DNA from: an uncultured Xanthomonas sp.
GTDB taxonomy: Bacteria; Pseudomonadota; Gammaproteobacteria; Xanthomonadales; Xanthomonadaceae
Reading direction: 5' to 3'
Length of the DNA: 64,000 nt
Assembly (NCBI GenBank): GCA_943912265.1
Contig: CALTTS010000010.1
Location: 62,001 to 126,000, forward strand
In this document: one piece after another, positions 1-8,596 of the stretch
How the letters are laid out: each line of letters opens with the position of its first letter
Position numbering within the stretch: the first letter of the stretch is position 1
The notes under the pieces: model-generated
What the model saw: the letters and a program-made list of their open reading frames with translations, nothing else
Told to the model about the DNA's origin: nothing
Databases searched by the model: none
Made by a program: the position numbers and the translations under genes

Positions 1-525
1 AGCGGCCCGGCGTATCCGTTCGAGAACGCGCGCGACGCGGTGGTGGCGCTGATCCACCTCGCCCGCCGCCGGCTCACCCTGGTGACGCCGTACTTCGTGC
101 CCGACGACGCCACCCTGAGCGCGCTGCGCATCGCCGCGCTGTCCGGCGTGGACGTGCAGCTGATCCTCTCGGCCAGCAACAACCAGCGCCTCACCGCGTG
201 GGCGCAGTGCGCCTACTACGACGAGCTGCTGCGCTGCGGCGTGAAGATCGCGCTGTACCGGCCGCACTTCCTCCACGCCAAGCACCTGAGCGTGGACGAG
301 GACATCGCCCTGGTCGGCTCGATCAACCTGGACATCCGCTCGTTCGCGCTCAACGCCGAGATCGGCCTGCTGTGCTACGACCGCGGCGTGGTGGCGCGGA
401 TGCGCGAGGTCGAAGCCGACTACCTGCGCGATGCCGACCGCATCGAACTGGCGCGCTGGCGCGAGCGGCCGCTGTGGCGGCGCAGCGGCGAGGGCATCGC
501 GCGGCTGGCCGACTCGCTGATGTAG
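1..525 (+). CDS. Cardiolipin synthase / phospholipase D family protein, C-terminal part (5' truncated by window edge)
   Basis: The frame is open from the first base, so the gene starts before the window. The remaining 174 residues hold the second phospholipase D catalytic motif: LHAKHLSVDE (HxKxxxxD) followed by GSINLDIRSF, as in bacterial cardiolipin synthases. A preceding LTLVTPYFVPDD block is also typical of the second half of Cls enzymes. The family condenses two phosphatidylglycerol molecules, or swaps phospholipid head groups, at the inner membrane. The N-terminal half with the first HxK motif and the membrane anchors is not visible, so the subtype (ClsA, B or C) cannot be set. The gene ends with TAG 66 bases before the next gene. 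Confidence 0.85.
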   Translation, partial: SGPAYPFENARDAVVALIHLARRRLTLVTPYFVPDDATLSALRIAALSGVDVQLILSASNNQRLTAWAQCAYYDELLRCGVKIALYRPHFLHAKHLSVDEDIALVGSINLDIRSFALNAEIGLLCYDRGVVARMREVEADYLRDADRIELARWRERPLWRRSGEGIARLADSLM

Positions 526-591
526 CGGCATCGCCGGCGGCGGGCCGCGCGGCCAACGCTTCGGCAACCCCGGCCAGCCTACAATCCGGGC

Positions 592-2010
592 ATGAACCTG
601 AATACGCAACCCGACCCTGCCCGCCACGCCGTGGCCATCCTCGGCGGCGGCGCGGCCGGCGCGCTGACCGCGATCCGGCTGCTGCGCGCCGCGCCCCGGC
701 CGCTGCGCATCGCCCTGGTCGAAGCCCGGCCCGAGCCGGGGCGCGGGCTGGCCTACGGCACCCGCCACGACGAACACCTGCTCAACGTGCCGGCCGGCAA
801 GATGAGCGGCTTCGCCGAGGCGCCGGACGATTTCCTCGATTACGCGCTGGCCCAGGGCAACCCGGACGGCCTGCCGCGCGAGGCGCTGGCCAAGGCCTTC
901 CTGCCGCGCCGGCTGTACGGCGATTACCTGCAGACGCGGCTGGCCGAGGCGCGCGCGGCCTCGTCGTCGACGCTCGACGTGATCGCCGACACCGCCGTGG
1001 CGCTCGAGCGCAGCGCCGCGGGCTGGCAGGTCGCGCTGGCCTCCGGCGCGCCGCTGCGGGCCGATGCCGTGGTGATCGCGGCGGGCAACACGCCGCGCCC
1101 GCTGCCCGCCCGCGGCGCCGACGCGCTGCCGGCCGGCCGCATCGTCGCCGCCTGGGATGCCGATGCGGTGCATGGCATCGGCGCGGACGAGGCGGTCGCC
1201 ATCGTCGGCTCGGGCCTGAGCATGGCCGACAGCGTGCTGAGCCTGGAACGCGGCGGCCATCGCGGCCCGATCCACGTGCTGTCCCGGCACGCAATCCCGC
1301 CGCTGCCGCACGCGCCCTTCGCGCGGCTGGCCGAGGTCGATGTCGATGCCCTGGCCGGGTTGCCGCTGCGCGGCCGCGTGGCCTTCCTGCGCGGGCGCGT
1401 GCGCGACGCGGCGGCGCAGGGCCTGCCGTGGCAGGCGGTGATGGAAGCGCTCCGGCCGCACGGGCCGCGCCTGTGGCGGACGCTGTCGGCCGCCGACCAG
1501 CGCCGCTTCCTGCGCCACGCGGTGCGCCACTGGGACGTGCACCGGCACCGCGTCGCCGCGCCGGTGGCGGCCATGCTGCAGCGCCTGCGCGCAGAGGGAC
1601 GCCTGAGTCTGCACCGCACCCGGCTGCAGCGCGTGGCGGCGCTGGCCGATGGCCGCCTCCGTCTGGAAGGCCGGGCCGCCGACGGCCGCCTGCTGCAGCT
1701 CGACGTCGACCGCGTGGTCAACGCCACCGGCGTGGAGATGCGCGTGCAGTTCATGGGCAATCCCCTGCTCGACGACCTGCTCGGCAGGGGCCTGGCCGTG
1801 CCGGGGCCGCACGCGATCGGGCTGGACAGCCTCGCCGACGGCGACGACGACGGCGCGCTGGTGGCGGCCGACGGCCGGGCGCAGCCGGACCTGCACGTGC
1901 TCGGCAGCCTGCGCATCGGCACGCTGTGGGAAAGCCTGGCGATCCCGGAACTGCGGGTGCAGGCGGCCACCGTCGCCGCGCGCCTGCTGGCGCGGATCGG
2001 CGCGGGCTGA
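592..2010 (+). CDS. FAD/NAD(P)-binding oxidoreductase-like protein
   Basis: This 472-residue protein begins with a dinucleotide-binding glycine motif (AILGGGAAGALTAIRLL). A second Rossmann-type motif, VAIVGSGLSMADSVL, lies near residue 200, and a late block VVNATGVEM marks an FAD-linked fold. This is the layout of the FAD-NAD(P)-binding family (COG4529-like), whose substrates are mostly unknown. No signal peptide or membrane segment is seen, so it is probably cytoplasmic. It stands between the cardiolipin synthase end and a large sensor kinase on the same strand. I do not infer a specific reaction. Confidence 0.75.
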   Translation: MNLNTQPDPARHAVAILGGGAAGALTAIRLLRAAPRPLRIALVEARPEPGRGLAYGTRHDEHLLNVPAGKMSGFAEAPDDFLDYALAQGNPDGLPREALAKAFLPRRLYGDYLQTRLAEARAASSSTLDVIADTAVALERSAAGWQVALASGAPLRADAVVIAAGNTPRPLPARGADALPAGRIVAAWDADAVHGIGADEAVAIVGSGLSMADSVLSLERGGHRGPIHVLSRHAIPPLPHAPFARLAEVDVDALAGLPLRGRVAFLRGRVRDAAAQGLPWQAVMEALRPHGPRLWRTLSAADQRRFLRHAVRHWDVHRHRVAAPVAAMLQRLRAEGRLSLHRTRLQRVAALADGRLRLEGRAADGRLLQLDVDRVVNATGVEMRVQFMGNPLLDDLLGRGLAVPGPHAIGLDSLADGDDDGALVAADGRAQPDLHVLGSLRIGTLWESLAIPELRVQAATVAARLLARIGAG

Positions 2011-2104
2011 GCCGACCGGCCTGGCCGTCGCGCCCGGCCGGGCCGGCGCGGCGGCGGCCAGCACGTAAACTAGGCCGCTGGAACGGGCGCGGAGGGGCAC
2101 GGCC

Positions 2105-5100
2105 TTGGTATCGAGCTGGGTGTTGCTGCTGGTGTCGCTGGCCTATGCCGCGCTGCTGTTCGGCGTGGCGTGGTGGGGCGACCGGCGGCCGCTGTACCCG
2201 GACCGGCCGTGGCTGCGCCCGGTGGTCTACAGCTTCGCGCTGGCCGTGTACTGCTCGTCGTGGACCTTCTACGGCGCGGTCGGCACCGCGGTCCACCAGG
2301 GCCTGGGCTACCTGCCGATCTACCTCGGCCCGCTGCTGCTGATGCTGTTCGCCTGGCGCGTGATCGAACGCCTGGCGCTGATCGCGCGCAGCCAGAACAC
2401 GGTGTCCATCGCCGACTTCATCTCCTCGCGCTACGGCCGCTCGCGGCGGCTGGCGGCGCTGGTCACGGTGATCGCGCTGATCGGCATCGTTCCGTACCTG
2501 GCGCTGCAGTACAAGGCGGTGGCGCTGAGCCTGGGCGTGCTGACCGGGCGCGACATCGGCGATACCGGCCTGCTCGCCGACCCGGCGCTGTACGTGGCGC
2601 TGCTGATGGCGCTGTTCGCCGCGCTGTTCGGCACGCGCCAGGTGGATGCCACCGAGCACCACCACGGCATGATGCTGGCCATCGCGGTGGAATCGCTGGT
2701 CAAGCTGGCGGCCATCGTGGTGGTGGGGCTGTTCGCCTGGCACTGGCTGGGTGCGCGCCAGCTGCCGCTGGCCGAGGCCACGCGCACGCTGTTTGCCAAC
2801 ACGCCGCCCACCGGCTTCGTCGCGCAGACCCTGCTCGGCTTCCTCGCCATCCTGTGCCTGCCGCGGCAGTTCCAGGTGGCGGTGGTGGAATGCGGCGACG
2901 TGCGCGACATCCGCCGCGCGCGCTGGCTGTTCGGCGGCTACCTGGTGGTGATCTCGGCGATGGTGGTGCCGATCGCGGTGGCCGGCGCCCACCTGTTCGG
3001 CGGCAACCCCGGCGTGGCGGCCGACAGCATCGTGCTGGCGCTGCCGCTGGCCGAACACCGCGACACCATCGCGCTGATCGCCTACGTCGGCGGCTTCTCC
3101 GCCGCCACCGGCATGACCATCGTGTCGAGCATCGCGCTGGCCACGATGGTCAGCAACGACCTGATCATGCCGCTGCTGCTGCGCCGCGGCTGGGGCGTGC
3201 GCGAGGGCGACACCGGCATGGCGATGCAGGTGCTGTGGATGCGCCGGCTGGCGATCGCGCTGCTCGCCGCGCTCGCCTACGGCTACTACCGCGGCAGCAG
3301 CAACGACACGATGCTGGCCAGCTACGGCCTGATGGCCTTCGCCGCGGTGGCGCAGTTCGCGCCCGGCCTGCTCGCCGGCCTGTACTGGCGCGGCGCCAGC
3401 CGCAAGGGCGTGGAACTGGGCCTGCTCGCCGGCTTCCTGACCTGGACCTACACGCTGCTGCTGCCGGCGCTGACCCATGCCGGCTGGCTGCCGCCGGCCT
3501 GGCTGGAACAAGGCCCGCTCGGCCTGGGCTGGCTGCGGCCGCAGCAGCTGTTCGGCCTGCGCGGCTGGGACCCGCTGACCCACGGCACGTTCTGGTCGCT
3601 GCTGATCAACACCGGCACAATGATGATCGGCTCGGTGCGCTGGCGCCCGACCGTGGACGAGCGGCTGCGCGCGGTGCCCTTCCTCGACCCGTATTCGCGG
3701 CGCCCGACGCTGGCCGCCAGCGCCTGGCCGGGCAAGGTGTCGCTGGGCGAGCTGCGCGCGCTGGCCGAACGCATCGTCGGCGAGCGCCATGCGCGCCGCG
3801 CGTTCGCCGAACAGGCCCTGGCCCAGGGCAAGCGCGAGCTGCCGCTGGGCGCCACCGCCGACCGCGCCTGGGTGCAGTTCACCGAACGCCTGCTCGCCGC
3901 CTCGATCGGCGCCGCCTCGGCGCGGCTGGTGCTGACCAGCGTGCTGCGCGGCTCGGGCATGGACGTGGGCGAGGTGGTGGCGGTGCTCGACGAGGCCGGC
4001 CAGGAGCTGCGCTTCAACCGCGAGATCCTCTCCACCACGCTGGAAAACATCAGCTCCGGCGTCAGCGTGGTCGACCCTGAAATGCGGCTGGTGGCCTGGA
4101 ACCACCGCTATCAGGAAATGTTCGACTACCCCGACGGCATGCTCTACGTCGGCCGCCCGGTGGCCGACCTGATCCGCTACAACGGCATGCGCGGCGAGCT
4201 GGGCGAGGGCGACATCGAGGAGCAGGTCGGCAAGCGCATCCACTACATGCGCGTGGGGTCGCCGCACATCTTCGAGCGGGTGCGCAGCAACGGCACCGTG
4301 ATCGAGATGCGCGGCCAGCCGCTGCCCGGCGGCGGCTACGTCACCAGCTACAACGACGTCACCGACTTCAAGCGCGCCGAAAGCGCGCTGCGCGAATCCA
4401 ACGAGACCCTGGAGCAGCGCGTGGCCGAGCGCACCCGCGAGGCCGAGGTGGCGCAGCAGTCGCGCACCCGCTTCCTCGCCGCGATCAGCCACGACGTGCT
4501 GCAGCCGCTCAACGCCGCGCGCCTGTTCGCCTCGGCCCTGCGCGACAGCGCCGAGGGCGAGAACCGCCACCTGGCCGAACGCGTGGATGCCTCGCTGCGC
4601 GCGGCGGAAGAGTTGCTCGACGGCCTGCTGGACGTGTCGCGGCTGGACGCCGGCGGCATGCATGCCGACGTACGCGAGTTCGACGTGTCCGAGGTGCTGC
4701 AGGAGCTGGCCGCGCAGTACGCGCCGGTGGCCGCCGGCCGCAACCTCAAGCTGCACGTGCACGTCCCGCACCTGTGGGTGCGCAGCGACCGCCGCCTGCT
4801 GCGCCGCGTGCTGCAGAACTTCATGGCCAACGCGCTGCGCTACACCCGCAGCGGCCGCATCGTGCTCGGCGCCCGCCTGCGCGGCCAGCAAGTGGAGCTG
4901 CAAGTGTTCGATACCGGCCCGGGCATCCCCGAGCACCACATGCGGCAGATCTTCGACGAATTCCACCGCTACCAGCAGCCCTTCGACTGGGGCGAGCGCG
5001 GCCTCGGCCTGGGCCTTTCGATCTGCCAGCGCATCTCGCGCCTGCTCGACCACCGCCTCAACGCCCGCAGCACGGTGGACAAGGGCAGCATGTTCTCGAT

Positions 5101-5560
5101 CACCGTGCCGCGGGTGGCCGCGCGCGCGCCGCAGCCGGCACGGCCGGCGTCGCGGCCGGCCACCGCCGGCGATTCGCTCGACGGCCTGCGCGTGCTGTGC
5201 GTGGACAACGACCAGGAAATCCTCGACGGCATGGCCGCCCTGCTCGGCCGCTGGCACGCCGAGGTGGTCCCGGCGCATACCGTGGACGAGGCGCTGGAAA
5301 AGATCTCGGCCGAGAAGCCGCAGGTGATGCTGGTGGACTACCACCTGCACGACCGGCTGGACGGGCTGGACACGCTCGACGCGTTGCGCGCGCTGCTGCC
5401 GATACCCGGCGCGCTGCTCACCGCCGACGGCCGCGACGAACTCAAGCGCCATACCCGCGAGCGCGGCTACCGCCTGCTCACCAAACCGGTGCGCCCGGCC
5501 TCGCTGCGCGCCTTCCTGGCCGCGCACCACGTGCCCAAACCGGATACCGCAGCCGGTTGA
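2105..5560 (+). CDS. Membrane hybrid sensor histidine kinase with SLC5-like N-terminus, PAS and receiver domains
   Basis: The 1151-residue protein fuses four modules. Residues 1 to about 510 are a sodium:solute symporter (SLC5/PutP)-like region with many hydrophobic helices. A PAS domain follows near 640-750. The kinase core has H-box ISHDVLQPLNAARLF with His796, N-box NFMANALRY, and G-boxes FDTGPGIP and RGLGLGLSI. A C-terminal receiver domain carries the likely phospho-acceptor Asp1078 (VDYHLHD) and a late lysine (TKP). The architecture resembles CbrA/NahK-type kinases that sense nutrient status or transported solutes; the ligand here is unknown. The start is TTG, chosen because GGAGG lies about nine bases upstream and no ATG precedes the first helix. 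No response regulator gene is adjacent, so the partner is elsewhere or phosphorelay ends in the fused receiver. Confidence 0.88.
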   Translation: MVSSWVLLLVSLAYAALLFGVAWWGDRRPLYPDRPWLRPVVYSFALAVYCSSWTFYGAVGTAVHQGLGYLPIYLGPLLLMLFAWRVIERLALIARSQNTVSIADFISSRYGRSRRLAALVTVIALIGIVPYLALQYKAVALSLGVLTGRDIGDTGLLADPALYVALLMALFAALFGTRQVDATEHHHGMMLAIAVESLVKLAAIVVVGLFAWHWLGARQLPLAEATRTLFANTPPTGFVAQTLLGFLAILCLPRQFQVAVVECGDVRDIRRARWLFGGYLVVISAMVVPIAVAGAHLFGGNPGVAADSIVLALPLAEHRDTIALIAYVGGFSAATGMTIVSSIALATMVSNDLIMPLLLRRGWGVREGDTGMAMQVLWMRRLAIALLAALAYGYYRGSSNDTMLASYGLMAFAAVAQFAPGLLAGLYWRGASRKGVELGLLAGFLTWTYTLLLPALTHAGWLPPAWLEQGPLGLGWLRPQQLFGLRGWDPLTHGTFWSLLINTGTMMIGSVRWRPTVDERLRAVPFLDPYSRRPTLAASAWPGKVSLGELRALAERIVGERHARRAFAEQALAQGKRELPLGATADRAWVQFTERLLAASIGAASARLVLTSVLRGSGMDVGEVVAVLDEAGQELRFNREILSTTLENISSGVSVVDPEMRLVAWNHRYQEMFDYPDGMLYVGRPVADLIRYNGMRGELGEGDIEEQVGKRIHYMRVGSPHIFERVRSNGTVIEMRGQPLPGGGYVTSYNDVTDFKRAESALRESNETLEQRVAERTREAEVAQQSRTRFLAAISHDVLQPLNAARLFASALRDSAEGENRHLAERVDASLRAAEELLDGLLDVSRLDAGGMHADVREFDVSEVLQELAAQYAPVAAGRNLKLHVHVPHLWVRSDRRLLRRVLQNFMANALRYTRSGRIVLGARLRGQQVELQVFDTGPGIPEHHMRQIFDEFHRYQQPFDWGERGLGLGLSICQRISRLLDHRLNARSTVDKGSMFSITVPRVAARAPQPARPASRPATAGDSLDGLRVLCVDNDQEILDGMAALLGRWHAEVVPAHTVDEALEKISAEKPQVMLVDYHLHDRLDGLDTLDALRALLPIPGALLTADGRDELKRHTRERGYRLLTKPVRPASLRAFLAAHHVPKPDTAAG

Positions 5561-5595
5561 CCCCGGCCTGCCTCCCTGCCTCGTGGAATCCCGCC

Positions 5596-6018
5596 ATGTC
5601 GATCAAACGCGTCGGCGACACCGTCATCCAGACCCGACACCGCCTTTCCTGCCACTGCGGCGCGGTGGTGCTCGAACTCGATCTTCCCGACGGCATCGTC
5701 GACCCGCGCCGATGCGATTGTTCGATCTGTCGCCGCAAGGGCGCCATCGTCGCTTCCGTGCCGCTGGCGGGCATCCGCATCCTTCGCGGACAGGAGCATC
5801 TGCGCCTGTACCAGTTCAACACCCGCATCGCGAAGCACTATTTCTGCGATGTGTGCGGCATCTACACGCATCACCAACGGCGCTCGCGGCCCGATCAATA
5901 CGGCTACAACGTGGGCTGCCTGGAGGGCGTGAACCCCTGTCTGCTGCCGGAAGTACCGGTGAGCGACGGGGTCAACCATCCCGCCGACAGGATGCCCGGC
6001 CCGCCGCCGGCCCCTTAG
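5596..6018 (+). CDS. GFA-family (glutathione-dependent formaldehyde-activating enzyme-like) zinc protein
   Basis: This 140-residue protein has the zinc-binding cysteine pattern of the GFA/CENP-V fold: SCHCGAV near residue 19, CDCSICRRKGA near residue 40 and FCDVCGIYTHH near residue 84. Family members include a glutathione S-hydroxymethyl synthase, but most small GFA proteins have no proven substrate. ATG at 5596 gives the usual length; an in-frame extension upstream only overlaps the kinase gene. The gene lies 35 bases downstream of the hybrid kinase and may be read from the same transcript. Confidence 0.8.
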   Translation: MSIKRVGDTVIQTRHRLSCHCGAVVLELDLPDGIVDPRRCDCSICRRKGAIVASVPLAGIRILRGQEHLRLYQFNTRIAKHYFCDVCGIYTHHQRRSRPDQYGYNVGCLEGVNPCLLPEVPVSDGVNHPADRMPGPPPAP

Positions 6019-6030
6019 CGCCCCACGAGC

Positions 6031-6912
6031 TCAGCCGCCGTTCCAGCGCGCGCGCCGGCGCGCGGCCTCCACCCAGCGTTCGGCCACCTGCGGCGCGGTG
6101 ATGCAGACGGCGCGGTCGGTGACGGTGGTGACGGCACGTTCGAGCAGCTGGATGTCGGCCTCGTGCTGGCGTGCCACGTGCGGGTCCTCGAAGAACACGG
6201 CGCGCTGGCAGCGGCCTTCGAGCACGCGGTCGGCGATCTGCGCATCGCCGCCGAGCGGGCCGCTGCGGTAGCGGCGCACCCACTCGCGCTCGCGCGGCCA
6301 GCCGCGGCTCCACGCCAGCTCATTGAGCTGCTGGCCGGTGGTGCCGGTGCCGACGCGCTCTGCAAAGCGCGAGAGCACGTCGAAATGCGCGGCCGCGAAG
6401 GCCAGCATCTGCGGCTTGCGCGCATCGTGGGCGATCAGCGCCAGCGTCTGCGATTCGAAGCCGAACAGCGCATCGGCGCCCGGGTCCGGTGCGTAGCCGG
6501 CATGGATGCGCTCGCACTCGACCCAGTCGCGGGCGGTGGCGACGGTGGAGACGAAGGGCTTGCCGTGGATCACGCACTGGCGCTTGAGCGCGACCGCCTC
6601 GGGGAAGATCGACGAGGGGTCCACCGGGTCGATCAGGTAGATCGCGCCGTCCAGGGTGCGGTCCGGCTCGTCCAGCCCCACCACTTCGGCCACCAGCTTC
6701 ATCAGCCCGCCGTTGCGCCCGTAGGGGTACGCCTGCAGGCCCGGATAGCCGGCCAGCAGGCCGCTGGCGGCGATGGCATCGTGGGTGCGGCCGACGGCGT
6801 GCAGTTCCACGCCCAGCTCGCGCAGGCCGGCGCCGCTGGCGTGCAGCCAGCGGAACAGGGCGGCGGTGGGTTCGGCGTGGTGCAGCCGGTTGGCGGCCAG
6901 TCCCATGCGCAT
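6031..6912 (-). CDS. Tandem methylglyoxal-synthase-like protein (two MGS domains)
   Basis: The 293-residue protein contains two consecutive MGS-like domains, twice the length of E. coli MgsA. The C-terminal copy (about residues 155-285) keeps the family signatures: LIAHD, the phosphate-binding GTGTTG, the catalytic-Asp motif GPLGGD (Asp223) and a downstream HEAD pair. MgsA converts dihydroxyacetone phosphate to methylglyoxal. The N-terminal copy is degenerate: AANRLHH replaces the AHD motif and YGRNGGLM replaces GPMGGD, although IDPVDPSSIFPEA and FVSTVATA still align. The start ATG has GAGG about ten bases upstream. Activity of the C-terminal domain is plausible; a regulatory or structural role for the first is inference. 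It converges on the GFA gene with 12 bases between them. Confidence 0.75.
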   Translation of the reverse strand: MRMGLAANRLHHAEPTAALFRWLHASGAGLRELGVELHAVGRTHDAIAASGLLAGYPGLQAYPYGRNGGLMKLVAEVVGLDEPDRTLDGAIYLIDPVDPSSIFPEAVALKRQCVIHGKPFVSTVATARDWVECERIHAGYAPDPGADALFGFESQTLALIAHDARKPQMLAFAAAHFDVLSRFAERVGTGTTGQQLNELAWSRGWPREREWVRRYRSGPLGGDAQIADRVLEGRCQRAVFFEDPHVARQHEADIQLLERAVTTVTDRAVCITAPQVAERWVEAARRRARWNGG

Positions 6913-6975
6913 GCGTTTGCCCTCGGCGACGGATAGGCCGCCGAGTCTAGCGCGCCGGCATGGCGCACAAACCCG

Positions 6976-8361
6976 CTATTGCGCCGGCTTCATCGCCACG
7001 CGCCAGTCGCGGCCCGGCGCATCGGGCACGAACTTCAGCACGTTGCCGTTGATGCAGTAGCGCTTGCCGGTGGGCGGCGGGCCGTCGTCGAACACGTGGC
7101 CAAGGTGGATGCCCGAGCTGGCGCTGACCACCTCGGTGCGCGACATGCCCTGCGAGCGGTCGGTGCGCAGCACCACCGCGCCGGGCAGCGGGGTGAAGAA
7201 ACTCGGCCAGCCGGTGCCGCTGTCGAACTTGCTGTCCGAGCGGAACAGCGGCACGCCGCTGACCGGATCGACGAAGGTGCCGGTGCGGTGCTCATCGAGG
7301 TTGGAACCGGTGTAGGCCACTTCGGTGCCCTGCGCGAAGGCGATGCGACGCTGCTCCGGGGTCAGCAAGCGCTGGCCGAGCCAGCCCCAGAAGCGCGCCT
7401 GCTCGCCGTTGTAGCCGGTGTAGCGCGAGACTTCCCGGCCTTGCTCGAACAGCACGATGGTCGGCGTGGCGAACAGGGTCTTTGCCAGCGTCCAGCCGGC
7501 CGGCGGCTGCGTGGACAGCGTGGTGGCCACCGGCACCGGGCTGCGCCAGTGGTCGAGCACGTCGGCCTTGAACCTGGCGCAGTACGGGCAATCGGGCGCC
7601 TCGAACACGACCAGCTGGCGGGTACGCGACAGCGTGGCCGGGTCGAGTGGCGGCACCGCAGCCTGCGTGGCCGTGGCATCGAGCGCGCCGGCTTCGGCAC
7701 TTGCCGTGCCGACCGCCGCCACCGGATAACGCACGCCGGTTCCACCAAGGCCGCAATAGCCCTGCGGGTTCTTCGCCAGATAGTCCTGGTGATAGTCCTC
7801 GGCGCGGTTGTAGTGGCGCAGCGGCGCGATCTCGGTGGTGATCGGCCCGTGGCCGGCTTTCGTCATCGCCTGCTGGTAGACCTCGCGCGTCTGCAGCGCG
7901 ATGCGGTGCTGGGCTTCGTCGGCGTAGTAGATGGCGCTGCGGTAGTTGCTGCCGACGTCGTTGCCCTGGCGGTCGCCCTGGGTGGGGTCGTGGTTCTCCC
8001 AGAAGCCGGCCAGCACGCGCTCCAGCGTGGTTTTGGCCGGATCGAACCAGACCTTCACCACTTCGGCATGGTTGCGGGCGTGGCTGCTGCCTTCGCGCAG
8101 GCGTTCTTCCTGCGCATGCAGGTCTTGGTAACGCACCCTGGGCGCATAGCCGCCGGCATATCCGGCCTCGATGCGGAGCACGCCGGGCAGCGCGCCCATG
8201 CGTTTCTCCGCGCCCCAGAAGCAGCCCATGCCGAGCACGATGCTCTGCGCATCGGCCGGCAGCGGCGCCTGCGTGGCGGCGGGCGCGGCATCGCCCATGC
8301 GGCAGGCCGCCAGCAGGATCAGCGCGGCGATGACGGGCAACACGTGCAGGACACGACGCAT
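6976..8361 (-). CDS. MsrA-thioredoxin-MsrB fusion lipoprotein (methionine sulfoxide reductase)
   Basis: The 461-residue protein starts with a lipoprotein signal (LILLAAC lipobox, Cys20), placing it in the envelope. MsrA follows with the catalytic motif GCFWGAEKRM and reduces the S-epimer of methionine sulfoxide. A thioredoxin/glutaredoxin-like domain with a CPYC redox motif lies in the middle (about residues 225-320). MsrB is C-terminal, with GTGWPSFF and the catalytic Cys in RYCINGN; the structural zinc CxxC pairs seen in many MsrB proteins are absent. ATG at 8361 is preceded by GAGGAAA and fits the signal peptide, so the longer upstream frame is not used. The likely role is repair of oxidised periplasmic or outer-membrane proteins. 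Domain order differs from PilB, which has thioredoxin first. Confidence 0.9.
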   Translation of the reverse strand: MRRVLHVLPVIAALILLAACRMGDAAPAATQAPLPADAQSIVLGMGCFWGAEKRMGALPGVLRIEAGYAGGYAPRVRYQDLHAQEERLREGSSHARNHAEVVKVWFDPAKTTLERVLAGFWENHDPTQGDRQGNDVGSNYRSAIYYADEAQHRIALQTREVYQQAMTKAGHGPITTEIAPLRHYNRAEDYHQDYLAKNPQGYCGLGGTGVRYPVAAVGTASAEAGALDATATQAAVPPLDPATLSRTRQLVVFEAPDCPYCARFKADVLDHWRSPVPVATTLSTQPPAGWTLAKTLFATPTIVLFEQGREVSRYTGYNGEQARFWGWLGQRLLTPEQRRIAFAQGTEVAYTGSNLDEHRTGTFVDPVSGVPLFRSDSKFDSGTGWPSFFTPLPGAVVLRTDRSQGMSRTEVVSASSGIHLGHVFDDGPPPTGKRYCINGNVLKFVPDAPGRDWRVAMKPAQ

Positions 8362-8496
8362 GGCAGTTTCCTCGGGGATGCCGAAGCGCGGGCGGGCGCC
8401 GTGCATCGTCATGGCATCCGTGGATTGGACCTCACCGGTGCGTGCCGGTTCCGGCCGGCAGGTTGATCGGACCGGGGCAGCATCCTCTGCCCGCAC

Positions 8497-8530
8497 GCCG
8501 GTCGAAGCCGGTCGAAGCCGGTCGAAGCCC
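8497..8530. repeat. Three tandem copies of a 10-bp repeat in the msr upstream region
   Basis: The unit GTCGAAGCCG occurs three times in a row, with one mismatch at the last base. It lies in the 235-base gap between the msr lipoprotein start (8361) and the end of benE (8597). Apart from this repeat the gap shows no gene or clear promoter. A role is unknown; slippage during replication is the simplest origin. Confidence 0.7.
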
Positions 8531-8596
8531 ATCGCGAACCTTCGGGCATGCCGCACGAACGCCGCCGGCACGCCGCCCGCCGTGCCGATGGCGCCT

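Noticed and set aside
1751..5530. A 1259-codon open frame on the minus strand opposite the hybrid kinase
   Set aside because: Its product is a low-complexity His/Ala/Arg/Gln-rich chain with no domain; it is a shadow created by high GC codon use of the real gene.
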